From: Penium margaritaceum
Taxonomy: Eukaryota; Streptophyta; Zygnematophyceae; Desmidiales; Peniaceae
NCBI GenBank assembly: GCA_023375785.1
Contig: SZWC01000816.1
Span: 1,545-46,873 of the forward strand
Reading direction: 5' to 3'
DNA length: 45,329 nucleotides
The notes beneath the pieces were generated by a model, which did no database searches, had not been told where the DNA came from, and saw only the letters and a program-made list of their open reading frames with translations. Positions 23,851 to 35,236 of the stretch are shown here, one piece after another. Position 1 is the first letter of the stretch, and the number at the start of each line of letters is the position of its first letter. The position numbers and the translations under genes were made by a program.

Positions 23851-24962
23851 ACTGAAACGACAGCCGGGTCACGAAAACCAAAGCCGTAAAAAAAAAAACC
23901 AAAGCTGAGTCACAAAACCCAAAGGCGGGTCACATAAACCAAAGCCGGGACACATAAACCAAAGCCAGGTCACATAAACCAAAGCCGGGTCACATAAAAC
24001 AAAACCGGGTCACGGAAACCAAAGACAGGTCACAGAAACCAAAGCCGGGTCCCACAAACCAAAACCGGGTCACAAAACCCAAAGCGGGGTCACAGAACAC
24101 GAAGCCGGGTCATAGAAGGCAAGAGCCAGATCACAAATACCAATGTCTGGTCACAAACACCAGAGCCGGATCACGGAAAGCAAAGCGGTGTCACAGAAAG
24201 CGAAGCCGGGTCACAGAAACCAAAGCTGGGTCTCGGAAACCAAAGCTGGATCAGAGAAACAATAATTGGGTCACAGAAACCAAAGAAGGGTCACATAAAG
24301 CACAGCCAGATCACCAAAACCAAAGCTGGTTCACAGAAACCAAAGCATAGTCACATAAACCAAAGCCGGATCAAAGGAACTAAAGCTGGGTCACATAAAC
24401 CAATGCTGGATCACAGAAACCAAAGCCAGGTCACAAAAACCAAAGCCGGGTCACAATAATGAAAGCCGGGTCAGAGAAAGCAAGCCCCGGTCACAGAAAC
24501 CAGAGCCGGGTCACAGAAACCAAAGCCGGTTCACGGGAACCAATGCCTGGTCACGGAAACCAAAGCCAGGTTACACGAACGAAAGCCGGGTCGGAAAACC
24601 AAAGCCGGGTCACAAAAACCAAAGCCGGGTCACAGAGAACAATGCCCTGTCAAAGAAAGGAAAGCCGGGTCACATAAACCAAAGCCTGGTCACAAAAACC
24701 AAGGCGAGGTACAGTTTCCAAAGCCGGGTCACAGAAACCAAAACCGGATCACAGAAACCGAAGCCGGGTCACATAAACCAACGTCGGGTCGTACAAACCA
24801 AAGCCGGGTCACATAAACCAAAGTCGGGTCACAGAAACCAAAGCCGGGTCACAAAACCCAAAGCCGGGTCATAGAAACCAAAGCCCGGACACAGAAACCA
24901 AAGCCGGGTCACAGAAACCAAAGCCGGGTCAGAGAAACCAAAGCCGGGTCACAGAAACCAGA

Positions 24963-24991
24963 NNNNNNNNNNNNNNNNNNNNNNNNNNNNN
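24963..24991. other. 29-N assembly gap inside the array
   Basis: There are 29 N in a row. The sequence before the gap (24841-24962) reappears after it from about 25038 with the same order of variants (ACAAAACCCAAAGCC, GTCATAG, GCCCGGACAC, GTCAGAG), an offset of about 197 bp. The gap therefore lies in a local duplication, or the two sides are overlapping contig ends. The real gap size is unknown. Confidence 0.97.
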
Positions 24992-26211
24992 AAACCAAAA
25001 CCGGGTCACAGAAACCAAAGCCGGGTCACAGAAACCAAAGCCGGGTCACAAAACCCAAAGCCGGGTCATAGAAACCAAAGCCCGGACACAGAAACCAAAG
25101 CCGGGTCACAGAAACCAAAGCCGGGTCACAGAAACCAAAGCCGGGTCAGAGAAACCAAAGCCGGGTCACAGAAACCAGAACCGGGTCACAGAAACCAAAG
25201 TCGGGTCACATGAATAAAAGTCTGATTGCAAAAACAAAAGTCGGGTCACAGAAATCAAAGCCAGGTCACAGAAACCAAAGCCGGGTCAAAGAAACCAAGG
25301 CGGGTCACAAGAACCAAAGCCCGGTCACAGAAACCAAAGCCAGGTAACAGAAACCAAGGCTGGGTCACAAAAACCAAAACCGGGTCACAGAAATGAAAGC
25401 CAGGTCAAAGAAACCAAAGCCAGGTCACGGAAACCAAAGCCGGGTCACAGAAACCGACCCGGGTCCCAGGAACCAAGGCCGGGTCACAGAAACCAAAGCT
25501 GAGTCACAGGATCCAAAAACAGTGACAGAAACCAAAGCAGGTCACAGACACCAAAGCTGGGACATAGTAACCAAAGCCAGGTCACAGAAGTAAACAATGG
25601 ATCACAACAACCAAAGCCAGGTCATAGAAACCAAAGCCGGGTCACAGAAACCAAAGCCAGGTCACAGAAACCAAAGCCGGTCCACAGAAACCAAAACCGG
25701 GTTACAGAAACCAAGGCCGGTTCTTAGAAACCAGATCCGGGTCACAAAAACCAAAGATGGGTCACAGAAACCAAGCGGATCACAGAAACCAAAGCCTGGT
25801 CACAGAAACCAAAGTCGGGTCACAGAAACCAAAGCCGGTCCAAAGAAAACAAAGCCAGGTCACAAAAACAAAGCCGGGATACACATTCCAAAGCCGGGTC
25901 AGAGAAACGAAAGGAAGGTCACGGAAACCAAAGCCGGGTCACACAAACCAACGCCGGGACGCAGAAACCAAAGCCAGGTCACATAAACCAAAGTCGGCTC
26001 ACAGAAACAAGAGCTGGGTCACAAAAACCAAAGCCGGTCAGAGAAACCAAAGCCGGGTCACAGAAACCACAGCCGTGTCACGGAAACCAAAGCTGGGTAA
26101 ACGAAACAAAAGCCGGGTCACAGAAACCAAGGCCGGGTCACATAAACCAAAGCCGGATCATAGAAACCAAAGCGAGGTCACAGAAACCAAAGCCAGGTCA
26201 AAGAAACCAAA

Positions 26212-26400
26212 GCCAGATGACAAAAACCAAGCCGGGTCACAGAAACCAAAGCCGGGTCACAGAAACCAAAGCCTGGTCACAGAAACCAAAGCCCGGACAC
26301 AGAAACCAAAGCCAGATGACAAAAACCAAGCCGGGTCACAGAAACCAAAGCCGGGTCACAGAAACCAAAGCCTGGTCACAGAAACCAAAGCCCGGTCTGT
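26212..26400 (+). repeat. 99-bp local duplication
   Basis: GCCAGATGACAAAAACC followed by AAGCCGGGTCAC (a 19-bp unit) occurs at 26212 and 26311, and the next three units match through GCCTGGTCAC and GCCCGG. The period is five units minus one base. Confidence 0.8.
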
Positions 26401-27167
26401 GAAACGAAAGCCGAGTCACAAAAACCAAAGCTGGGTCACAAAAACCAAAGCTCGGTCACAAAAACCAGATCCGGGAAACATAGACCAAAGCCAGGTCACA
26501 TAAACCAAAGCCAGGTCACATAAACCAAAGCCGGGTCACAGAAACCAAAACCAGGTCACGGAAACCAAAGCCGGGTCACAGAAACCAAAGCCGGGTCAAA
26601 AAAACCAAAACCGGGTCACAAAATCAAAAGCCGGGTCACAGAACACGAAGCCGGGTCATAGAAGCCAAAAGCCGGATCACAGACACCAAAGTCTGGTCAC
26701 AAAACCAGAGTGGGATCACAGAAACCAAAGCGGGGTCACAAAAAGCAAAGCCGGGTCACAGAAACCAAAGCTCGGTCTCAGAAACCAAAGCCTGATCATA
26801 GAAACAAAAGTTAGGTCACCGAAACCAAAGAAGGGTCACAGAAACCAAAGTCCGGTCATCAAAATGAGAGCCGGTTCACAGAAACCAAAGCTTGGTCACA
26901 TAAACCAAAGCCGGATCAAAGAAACTACAGCCCAGCCATAGAAACCAAAGCCGGGTCACAGGAACCAACACTGGGTCACAGAAACCAAAGATGGGTCACA
27001 GGAACCAAGGCCGGGTCACGGAACCCAAAGCCGGGTCATACAAACCAAAGCCGGGCCACAGAAATCAAAGTCGGGTCACAGAAACCAAAGCCGGGTCACA
27101 AAACCCAACGCCAGGTCACAGAAACCAAAGCCGGGTCACAGAAACCAAAGCGGGGTCACAGAAACCA

Positions 27168-29630
27168 AAGCCAGGTCACAGAACCAAAGTTGGGTCACAG
27201 AAACCAAAGCTTGGTCACAGAAACCAAAGCTCGGTCACACAAAGAAAACCCGGGTTAAAGAAACCAAAGCCCGGTCACAGAAAGCAAAGCCGGGTCACGG
27301 AAACCGAAGCCGGGTCACAGAAACCAAACCCGGGCCACAGAAACCAAAGTCGATTCACAGAAACCAAAGCCGGGTCATACAAACCAAAGCCGGGCCACAG
27401 AAACCAAAGCCGGGTCACGGAAACCAAAGCCAGGTCACAGAACCAAAGTTGGGTCACAGAAACCAAAGCTTGGTCACAGAAACCAAAGCTCGGTCACACA
27501 AAGAAAACCCGGGTTAAAGAAACCAAAGCCCGGTCACAGAAAGCAAAGCCGGGTCACGGAAACCGAAGCCGGGTCACAGAAACCAAACCCGGGCCACAGA
27601 AACCAAAGTCGATTCACAGAAACCAAAGCCGGGTCATACAAACCAAAGCCGGGCCACAGAAACCAAAGCCGGGTCACGGAAACCAAAGCCAGGTCACAGA
27701 ACCAAAGTTGGGTCACAGAAACCAAAGCTTGGTCACAGAAACCAAAGCTCGGTCACACAAAGAAAACCCGGGTTAAAGAAACCAAAGCCCGGTCACAGAA
27801 AGCAAAGCCGGGTCACGGAAACCGAAGCCGGGTCACAGAAACCAAACCCGGGCCACAGAAACCAAAGTCGATTCACAGAAACCAAAGCCGGGTCATACAA
27901 ACCAAAGCCGGGCCACAGAAACCAAAGCCGGGTCACGGAAACCAAAGCCAGGTCACAGAACCAAAGTTGGGTCACAGAAACCAAAGCTTGGTCACAGAAA
28001 CCAAAGCTCGGTCACACAAAGAAAACCCGGGTTAAAGAAACCAAAGCCCGGTCACAGAAAGCAAAGCCGGGTCACGGAAACCGAAGCCGGGTCACAGAAA
28101 CCAAACCCGGGCCACAGAAACCAAAGTCGATTCACAGAAACCAAAGCCGGGTCATACAAACCAAAGCCGGGCCACAGAAACCAAAGCCGGGTCACGGAAA
28201 CCAAAGCCAGGTCACAGAACCAAAGTTGGGTCACAGAAACCAAAGCTTGGTCACAGAAACCAAAGCTCGGTCACACAAAGAAAACCCGGGTTAAAGAAAC
28301 CAAAGCCCGGTCACAGAAAGCAAAGCCGGGTCACGGAAACCGAAGCCGGGTCACAGAAACCAAACCCGGGCCACAGAAACCAAAGTCGATTCACAGAAAC
28401 CAAAGCCGGGTCATACAAACCAAAGCCGGGCCACAGAAACCAAAGCCGGGTCACGGAAACCAAAGCCAGGTCACAGAACCAAAGTTGGGTCACAGAAACC
28501 AAAGCTTGGTCACAGAAACCAAAGCTCGGTCACACAAAGAAAACCCGGGTTAAAGAAACCAAAGCCCGGTCACAGAAAGCAAAGCCGGGTCACGGAAACC
28601 GAAGCCGGGTCACAGAAACCAAACCCGGGCCACAGAAACCAAAGTCGATTCACAGAAACCAAAGCCGGGTCATACAAACCAAAGCCGGGCCACAGAAACC
28701 AAAGCCGGGTCACGGAAACCAAAGCCAGGTCACAGAACCAAAGTTGGGTCACAGAAACCAAAGCTTGGTCACAGAAACCAAAGCTCGGTCACACAAAGAA
28801 AACCCGGGTTAAAGAAACCAAAGCCCGGTCACAGAAAGCAAAGCCGGGTCACGGAAACCGAAGCCGGGTCACAGAAACCAAACCCGGGCCACAGAAACCA
28901 AAGTCGATTCACAGAAACCAAAGCCGGGTCATACAAACCAAAGCCGGGCCACAGAAACCAAAGCCGGGTCACGGAAACCAAAGCCAGGTCACAGAACCAA
29001 AGTTGGGTCACAGAAACCAAAGCTTGGTCACAGAAACCAAAGCTCGGTCACACAAAGAAAACCCGGGTTAAAGAAACCAAAGCCCGGTCACAGAAAGCAA
29101 AGCCGGGTCACGGAAACCGAAGCCGGGTCACAGAAACCAAACCCGGGCCACAGAAACCAAAGTCGATTCACAGAAACCAAAGCCGGGTCATACAAACCAA
29201 AGCCGGGCCACAGAAACCAAAGCCGGGTCACGGAAACCAAAGCCAGGTCACAGAACCAAAGTTGGGTCACAGAAACCAAAGCTTGGTCACAGAAACCAAA
29301 GCTCGGTCACACAAAGAAAACCCGGGTTAAAGAAACCAAAGCCCGGTCACAGAAAGCAAAGCCGGGTCACGGAAACCGAAGCCGGGTCACAGAAACCAAA
29401 CCCGGGCCACAGAAACCAAAGTCGATTCACAGAAACCAAAGCCGGGTCATACAAACCAAAGCCGGGCCACAGAAACCAAAGCCGGGTCACGGAAACCAAA
29501 GCCAGGTCACAGAACCAAAGTTGGGTCACAGAAACCAAAGCTTGGTCACAGAAACCAAAGCTCGGTCACACAAAGAAAACCCGGGTTAAAGAAACCAAAG
29601 CCCGGTCACAGAAAGCAAAGCCGGGTCACA
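27168..29630 (+). repeat. higher-order repeat: 259-bp unit, about 9.5 perfect copies
   Basis: A block of thirteen distinct minisatellite variants (one of them 19 bp) is repeated head to tail with an exact 259-bp period from about 27168 to 29630. Markers in each copy are CACAGAACCAAAGTTGGG, AAAGCTTGG, AAAGCTCGG, CACACAAAGAAAACCCGGG, TTAAAG, AAAGTCGATTCAC and GTCATACAAACC. Nine complete copies are identical as far as I can see: the same 63-codon minus-strand frame appears at 27275 and then every 259 bases through 29347. Flanking units are much more diverged, so this is recent homogenised amplification. Copy number from assembly is provisional. Confidence 0.95.
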
Positions 29631-32600
29631 TAAACCAAACCCGTGTCACAAAAACCAAGGCGAGATACAGATTCCAAACCCGGGTCAAAGAAACCAAAGC
29701 CGGGTCACAGAAACCAAAGCCGGGTCACAGAAACCAAAGTCGGGTCACAGAAACCAAAGCCGGGTCACAGAACCAAAAAACCGGGTCATATAAACCAAAG
29801 CCGGGACACATAAACGAAAGCCGGGTCACAGAAACCAAAGCCGCCTCACATAACCCAAAGCCGGGTCATAGAAAGCAGATCCATGTCACAGAAACCAAAG
29901 TCGGGTCACCTATATCAAAGTGGGATCACAGACACAAAAGTTGGGTCACTGAAACCAAAGCCGGGTCACAAAAACCAAAGCCGGGTTACAGAAACCAAGA
30001 CGGGGTCACAAAAACCAATGCGGAGTAAGAGAAACCAAAGCAGGGTAACAGAAACCAAAGACGAGTTACAAAAACCAAAGCCGGGTCACAGAAACGAAAG
30101 CCAGGTCACAGAAACCAAAGCCAGGTGACAGAAACCAAAGCCGGATCACAGAAACCGAGCCGGGTCATAGGAACCAAGGCCGGGTCACAGAAACCAAAGC
30201 TGGGTCACATAAACCAAAGGCAGGTCACAAAAACCCAAACCGAGTCACACAAACAAAAGCTGGGTCACAACAACCAAAGCTAGGTCACATAAACCAAAGC
30301 CGGGTGACAGAAAACAAAGCCGGATCACAGAAACCAAAGCCGGGTCACAGAAACCAAAACCGGGTAAAATAAGCCAAAGTGGGGTCATAGAAACCAAAGC
30401 CGGGTCACAGAAACCAAAGCCGGGTCACACAAACCAAAGCCGGGTCACAGAAACCAAAGCCGGGTCACAAAAACCAACCCGGATCACAGAAACCAATGCC
30501 GGATCACAGAAACCAAAGCCTGGTTACAGAAACCAAAGCCGATCACTGAAACCCAATCCAAGTCGCAAAAACCAAAGCCGGGTCACAGAAACCAAAGCTA
30601 GGTCACAAAAAGAAAAGCCGGGTCGCATGAACCAAAGCGTGGTCACATAAACCAAAACCGGGTCACAAAAACCAAAGCCAGCTCACATAAACCAGAGCCG
30701 GGTTACAAAAACCAGAGCCAGGTCACACAAACCGAAACGGTGTCTTAGAATCCAAAGCAGGGTCACAGAAACCAGAGCAGGGTCACAGAAACCAAAGCCA
30801 GGTCACGGAAACCAAAGCCGAGTCACAGAAACCAAATCCGGGTCTGAGAAACCGAAGCTTTATCAGAGAAATAAAAGCTAGGTCACAAAAAACAAAGCGG
30901 GGTCACAGGAACAAAAGCCGGGTCACAGACACCAAAGCCAGTTCACAGAAACCAAAGCCGAGTTACAGAATCCAAAGCCACGTGACAAAAACCAACGCCA
31001 GGTCACATACACCAAAGCTGGGACACAGAAAACAAATGTGGGTCAAAGAAACCAAAGCGGGGTCACTGAAACCAAACCCGGGTCACAGAAACAAAAGCCA
31101 GGTCATAGAAACCAAAGCGGGTCACTGAAACCAAAGCCGGGTCAGAAAAACCAAAGCCGGTTCACAAAAACCAAAGCCGGGTTACAGAAACTAAGCGGGT
31201 ACAGCAACCAAAGCCTGGTCACAGAAACGAAAGTGAGGTCACAGAAACCAAAGCCGGGTCACAGGAAGCAAGCCGGCATACCGATTCCAAAGCCGAGTCA
31301 CAGAACCCAAAGCCGGGTCACAGAAACCAATGCCCGGTCACAGAAACCAACGCCGGGCCATAGAAACCAAAGCCAGGTCACAGAAACCAAAGCCGGGTCA
31401 CAGAAACCAAAGCCGGGTCACATCAATCAAAGTTGGATCACAGCAACAAAAGTTGGGTCACAGAAACCAAAGCGGGGTCACAGAAACCAAAGCCAGTTCA
31501 CAGAAACCAAGGCAGGGTCACAAAAACCAATGCTCGGTCTTAGAAACCAAAGCCAGGTTATGGTAACCAAAGCCGGGTCATAGAAACCGAATTCGGGTCA
31601 CAAAAACCAAAACCGGGTCACAGGAACCAAAGCCGGGTCACAAGAACCAAAGCCGGGTCACAGAAAACAAAGCCGGGTCAGAAAACCCAAAGCCGGGCCA
31701 CAGAAACCAAGCCTGGGTGACAGAAACCAAATCCGGGTCACATCAACCAAAGCCAGGTCACAGAAACCAAATCGGGTCACAGAAACCAAAGCCAGGTCAT
31801 AGAATCCAAAACCAGGTCACAAGAGCCAAAGCCGGGTCACAAAAACCAAAGCTGGGAGGTAAAAACCAAAGCCGGCTCACAGAAACCAAAGCGGGGTCAC
31901 CGGAACCAAAGCCGGGTCACAAAAACCAAAGCCGAGTCACAAGAACGAACGTTGGGTCATGGAAGCAAAAGCCGGATAACACAAACCAGAGCCCGGTCAA
32001 GGCAACTAAAGCGGGATCACATAAACCACATCCGGGTCATAATAACCAAAGTTGGGTCCCAGAAACCAAAGCGAGGTCACAAAGACCTAAGACGGGTCAC
32101 AAAACCAAAGCCGGGGCACAAGAACCAAAGCCGGGTCACACAACCCAAAGCCAATTCACAGAAACCAAAGCCGAGTCACAGAAACCAGAGCCGGGTCACA
32201 CAAACCAAATCCGGGTCACAAAAACCAAAGCTGGGTCACATAGACCAAAGCGGGTCACAAAAACCAAACTGTGTCACAGAAGCCAAAGGTGGGTCACAGA
32301 AACCAAAGCCAGTCCGAACAAACCAAAGCCGTGTAACAGAGACCAAAGCTGGGTCACAGAAACCAAACAGGGTCCGTGAAACCAGAGCCGTGTCACATAA
32401 ACCATTGCCGGGCCACAGAAACCAAAGCCGTATCACAGAACCCAAGGCCGGGTCACAGAAACCAAAGCTGGGTCACAAGAACGAAAGCCGGGTCAAAGAA
32501 CCCAAATCCACATCACAGATTCTAAAGCCGGGTTACAGAAACAAAGCCGGGTCACCGAAACTAAATCCGGGTCACAGAAACCAAAGCTGGGTCACAGAAA

Positions 32601-33691
32601 CCAAAGCCGGGTCACAGAAACCAAAGCTACGTCACACAAACCAAAGCTGGGTCACAGAATACAAAGCTGGGTCACAAAAATCAAAGCCGGGTCACAAAAG
32701 CCAAAATCGGGTAACAAAAACCAAAGCCGGGTCACAGAAACCAAAGCCGGGTCACATAAAGCAAAGCCGTGTTATATAAATGAAAGCCGGGTAACAGAAA
32801 CCAGAGCCGGGTTATGTATATCAAAGCTGGGTCACAGAAACCAAAGTCGGATCACAGAAGCAAAAGCCGGGTCACAGAAACCAAAGCCGGGTCACTGAAA
32901 CAAAAGCTGGGTCACAGAAACCAAAACTGGGTCACATAAACCAAAGCAATGTCACAGAAGCCAACACCGGGTCATAGAAACCAAAGATGGGTCACAGAAG
33001 CCAACACCGGGTCATAGAAACCAAACCCCGGTCACAGAAACCAACGCTGGGTCACAGAAACCAAAGCCGGCTCACACAAACCAAAGCCAGGTTACATAAA
33101 TGAAAGCCGGGTCACAGAAACCAAAACCGGGACACACAAGTAAAAGCTGGGTCATGGAAACCAACGCGGGTCACAGAAATCAAATCCAGGTTACATAAAC
33201 CTAAGTCAGGTCACAGAAACCAAAACCGGGTCACAGAAATCAAAGCCGGTCCAAATAACCCAAAGCCGGGTCACAAAAAACAAAGCTGGGTCACAGAAAC
33301 CTAGCGGAGTCAGAGAAACCAAAGCCAGGTCACAGAAACCAAAGCCGGGTAAAAGAAACCAAAGACAGGTCACAGTGACCAAAGCCGGGTCACAGAAACC
33401 AAAGCCAGATCACAGCAACCAAAACGGGGTCACAGTAACCAAAGCCGGGTCACACAAACCAAAGCCGGGTTGTAGAAACCAAAGCAGGGTCAGAATCCAA
33501 AGCCGGGTCACAGAAACCAAAACCCGGTCACAGAAACCAAAGCCGGGTCACAGAAACCAAATAAGGGTCACATAAACCAAAGCCACGTCACAGGTTCCAA
33601 AGCCGTGTACCTGAAACCAAATCCAGGATATCGAAACCAAATTCGGGTCACAGAAACCAAAGTCGGGTCACAGAAACAAAACCGCATCATA

Positions 33692-33696
33692 GAATC
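33692..33696. repeat. target-site duplication GAATC, left side of Copia-B
   Basis: GAATC abuts the TGTCAACC end of the LTR and is repeated at 39908-39912 after the other LTR. Joining the flanks across one copy restores a degenerate minisatellite unit (AGAATCCACACCCTGGTCA). Confidence 0.93.
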
Positions 33697-33759
33697 TGTC
33701 AACCAGCCTGAGGCAAACGGACTAGAAAACAGGGCCGACACAAGAGCACCTGCCGTCCG

Positions 33760-33781
33760 CTCCCAGCATTTCAGCTGGGAG
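33760..33781. other. LTR hairpin with compensatory change, Copia-B 3' LTR
   Basis: CTCCCAGC, loop ATTTCA, GCTGGGAG: an 8-bp perfect stem. In the 5' LTR (39282-39303) the same structure reads CTCCTAGC, ATTTCA, GCTAGGAG. One C-G pair (33764 with 33777) is a T-A pair there, and both bases have changed together. Confidence 0.9.
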
Positions 33782-33927
33782 AAGATACCACCCTCACGAT
33801 CACGTTCCACACTGAGCAATTCATAGGCAATCACTTGCTAGCAACTGTGTCCACTTAACACTTGGTCACTTTCGTGCGAGGTTCTAGTCAAAGGCTAACT
33901 CCTGGGGCCTAGACCAACCAGTGTCTT

Positions 33928-33934
33928 CTTTATA
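33928..33934 (-). promoter_or_regulatory. TATA box of Copia-B 3' LTR
   Basis: TATAAAG on the minus strand, in the position expected for the U3 promoter of the element. It is identical in the 5' LTR at 39451-39457, which is the copy that would drive the element. Confidence 0.6.
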
Positions 33935-34200
33935 CTGTTCCTTAGTTGGACAACTCTGTGAGGAGCATCTAAGGCCAGATTGTGTAATTAGAATGAGGAA
34001 TAAGCCTGGTACACATAGTCCTAGGCCTGGTTTCTAAGGTGTGTGGGTAGTGACACTTTTGGGGTGGTCACGCCACATCACCTCACCAGTCCGCCAATTG
34101 GCGCATCCACTGACCGCCAAGTGGCGCACTCTCCTCGTGCATGGAGAAATGTCTAAGAAACTTCCCCTGTGCTAGAAGGTCAAAAAACCTCCTGCGCACA

Positions 34201-34262
34201 TCAAGGCTCGATCGCAGGACCTGTTGTCCCTAAGTCCAACATGCTATCCGTTGCGCTACACT
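34201..34262 (-). other. tRNA-like sequence with A and B boxes in Copia-B LTR
   Basis: On the minus strand TAGCGCAACGG (34248-34258) fits the pol III A box and GATCGAGCC (34205-34213) fits the B box GWTCRANNC, 34 bases apart as in a tRNA gene. The stretch GCGCAACGGATAGC followed by TTGGACTT resembles tRNA-Arg as I recall it. The anticodon arm is distorted and no acceptor stem is evident, so it is a tRNA-derived relic or chance match, not a functional tRNA. Copies lie at 34955-35016 and around 39724-39785. Confidence 0.5.
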
Positions 34263-34384
34263 TCTGGTGTCTCGCTTGGACTTGCACCACGAACAAGGTT
34301 TGGGGGACTTACTCCAAGGGAGCAGTGCATGCCCAACCTGTCCGTCAACCCATAGCAGTGGCCATGGGGCATAGAAGAACAACA

Positions 34385-34400
34385 ATCTCTCCCTTGCACC
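34385..34400 (-). promoter_or_regulatory. Copia-B polypurine tract
   Basis: The minus strand reads GGTGCAAGGGAGAGAT directly before the TGTTG start of the LTR. It is similar to the Copia-A tract (GGTGCACGGGGGAGAT). Confidence 0.82.
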
Positions 34401-34482
34401 GTAGGCCACCTGCTGTGGTAGTTTTCTTCGGCATGAACCTGTAGCTCTAGGTTGTGTTTGTGCATGTCAGTTTTCTTGGTCT

Positions 34483-34930
34483 TTAGTTCTCATCTCTTGC
34501 ATCCACCATGCCGACTCCTCGAGCACCTGCAACATGCAAGTCGCTGTCTAGCGGCTTTGTCAAGAAGTCCGCAAGCATTTTCTTGGTTGCGACGTGCTCC
34601 AGTTCCACGACACCCTTGGCGATAAGGTCACGTGAGTAGTGGTACCGAATATCGATGTGCTTTGTACGCCGGGAGATCATGTCGTCCTCTGCCATAGCCA
34701 TGGCACTTTGGTTGTCGATGCGGATGACCGTTGCCTCCTCTTGTGGTGCCTTGATCTCATCAAGCAAACTGCGAAGCCACTGTGTTTCCTTGCAAACTTC
34801 GGAGAGTGCAATGTACTCCGCCTCAGCAGTAGAAAGCGAGACGCAGTCCTGCTTCCTGCTTGCCCATGAGACCGCACCACCGTTGAGAAGACAAACAAAC
34901 CCTGAGGTGGACTTCCTGTCATCAATCCGT
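34483..34930 (-). pseudogene. Copia-B RNase H, first (truncated) copy
   Basis: The translation reads RIDDRKSTSGF, CVSLSTAEAEYIALSE, TVIRIDNQSAMAMAED, RRTKHIDIRYHYSRD and TKKMLADFLTKPL to a stop at 34483. The acidic residues of STAEAEY and IDNQSA are present; the N-terminal CYTDADW part is cut off by the N at 34931. A second, longer copy lies at 35237-35845. The C-terminal tail GARGVGMVDARDEN is the same in both. Confidence 0.9.
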
Positions 34931-35236
34931 NGGTCAAAAAACCTCCTGCGCACATCAAGGCTCGATCGCAGGACCTGTTGTCCCTAAGTCCAACATGCTA
35001 TCCGTTGCGCTACACTTCTGGTGTCTCGCTTGGACTTGCACCACGAACAAGGTTTGGGGGACTTACTCCAAGGGAGCAGTGCATGCCCAACCTGTCCGTC
35101 AACCCATAGCAGTGGCCATGGGGCATAGAAGAACAACAATCTCTCCCTTGCACCGTAGGCCACCTGCTGTGGTAGTTTTCTTCGGCATGAACCTGTAGCT
35201 CTAGGTTGTGTTTGTGCATGTCAGTTTTCTTGGTCT

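Larger units (their letters stand above)
18320..33691 (+). repeat. 20-bp minisatellite, right arm, first block
   Basis: About 770 units of CAGAAACCAAAGCCGGGTCA on the plus strand. Unit composition is 8 A, 6 C, 5 G and 1 T, with one CpG inside CCGG. Since 20 is not a multiple of 3, three DNA units encode one 20-residue peptide period, and all three frames give the same peptide (KPKPGHRNQS, RVTETKAGSQ). Open frames up to 275 codons result, but they start and stop at random points, overlap in different frames and lack any gene signal. Within the block are the higher-order repeats listed separately and the 29-N gap. The last units before Copia-B are strongly degenerate. Confidence 0.97.
33697..34384 (-). 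repeat. Copia-B 3' LTR
   Basis: In element orientation it starts TGTTGTTCTTC at 34384 and ends CCGGTTGACA-like (here CTGGTTGACA) at 33697. It carries a TATAAAG box at 33928-33934, about 450 bases from the LTR start, which would place the U3/R border near 33900. It also carries a tRNA-like A/B box pair at 34201-34262 and a hairpin at 33760-33781. Confidence 0.94.

Noticed and set aside
27275..29538. Nine identical 63-codon minus-strand frames (MVSVTQLWFC...) as a tandem gene family
   Set aside because: They are the reverse strand of the 259-bp repeat and end at the TGA present in the complementary unit. There are no gene signals.
34201..34262. Functional tRNA-Arg gene
   Set aside because: The A and B boxes fit, but there is no acceptor stem, the anticodon arm is distorted, and the sequence repeats with the LTR.
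34932..35138. Solo or nested LTR inside Copia-B
   Set aside because: It is the LTR end carried along in the 753-bp duplication that starts exactly after the N at 34931; no independent LTR ends or target duplication.
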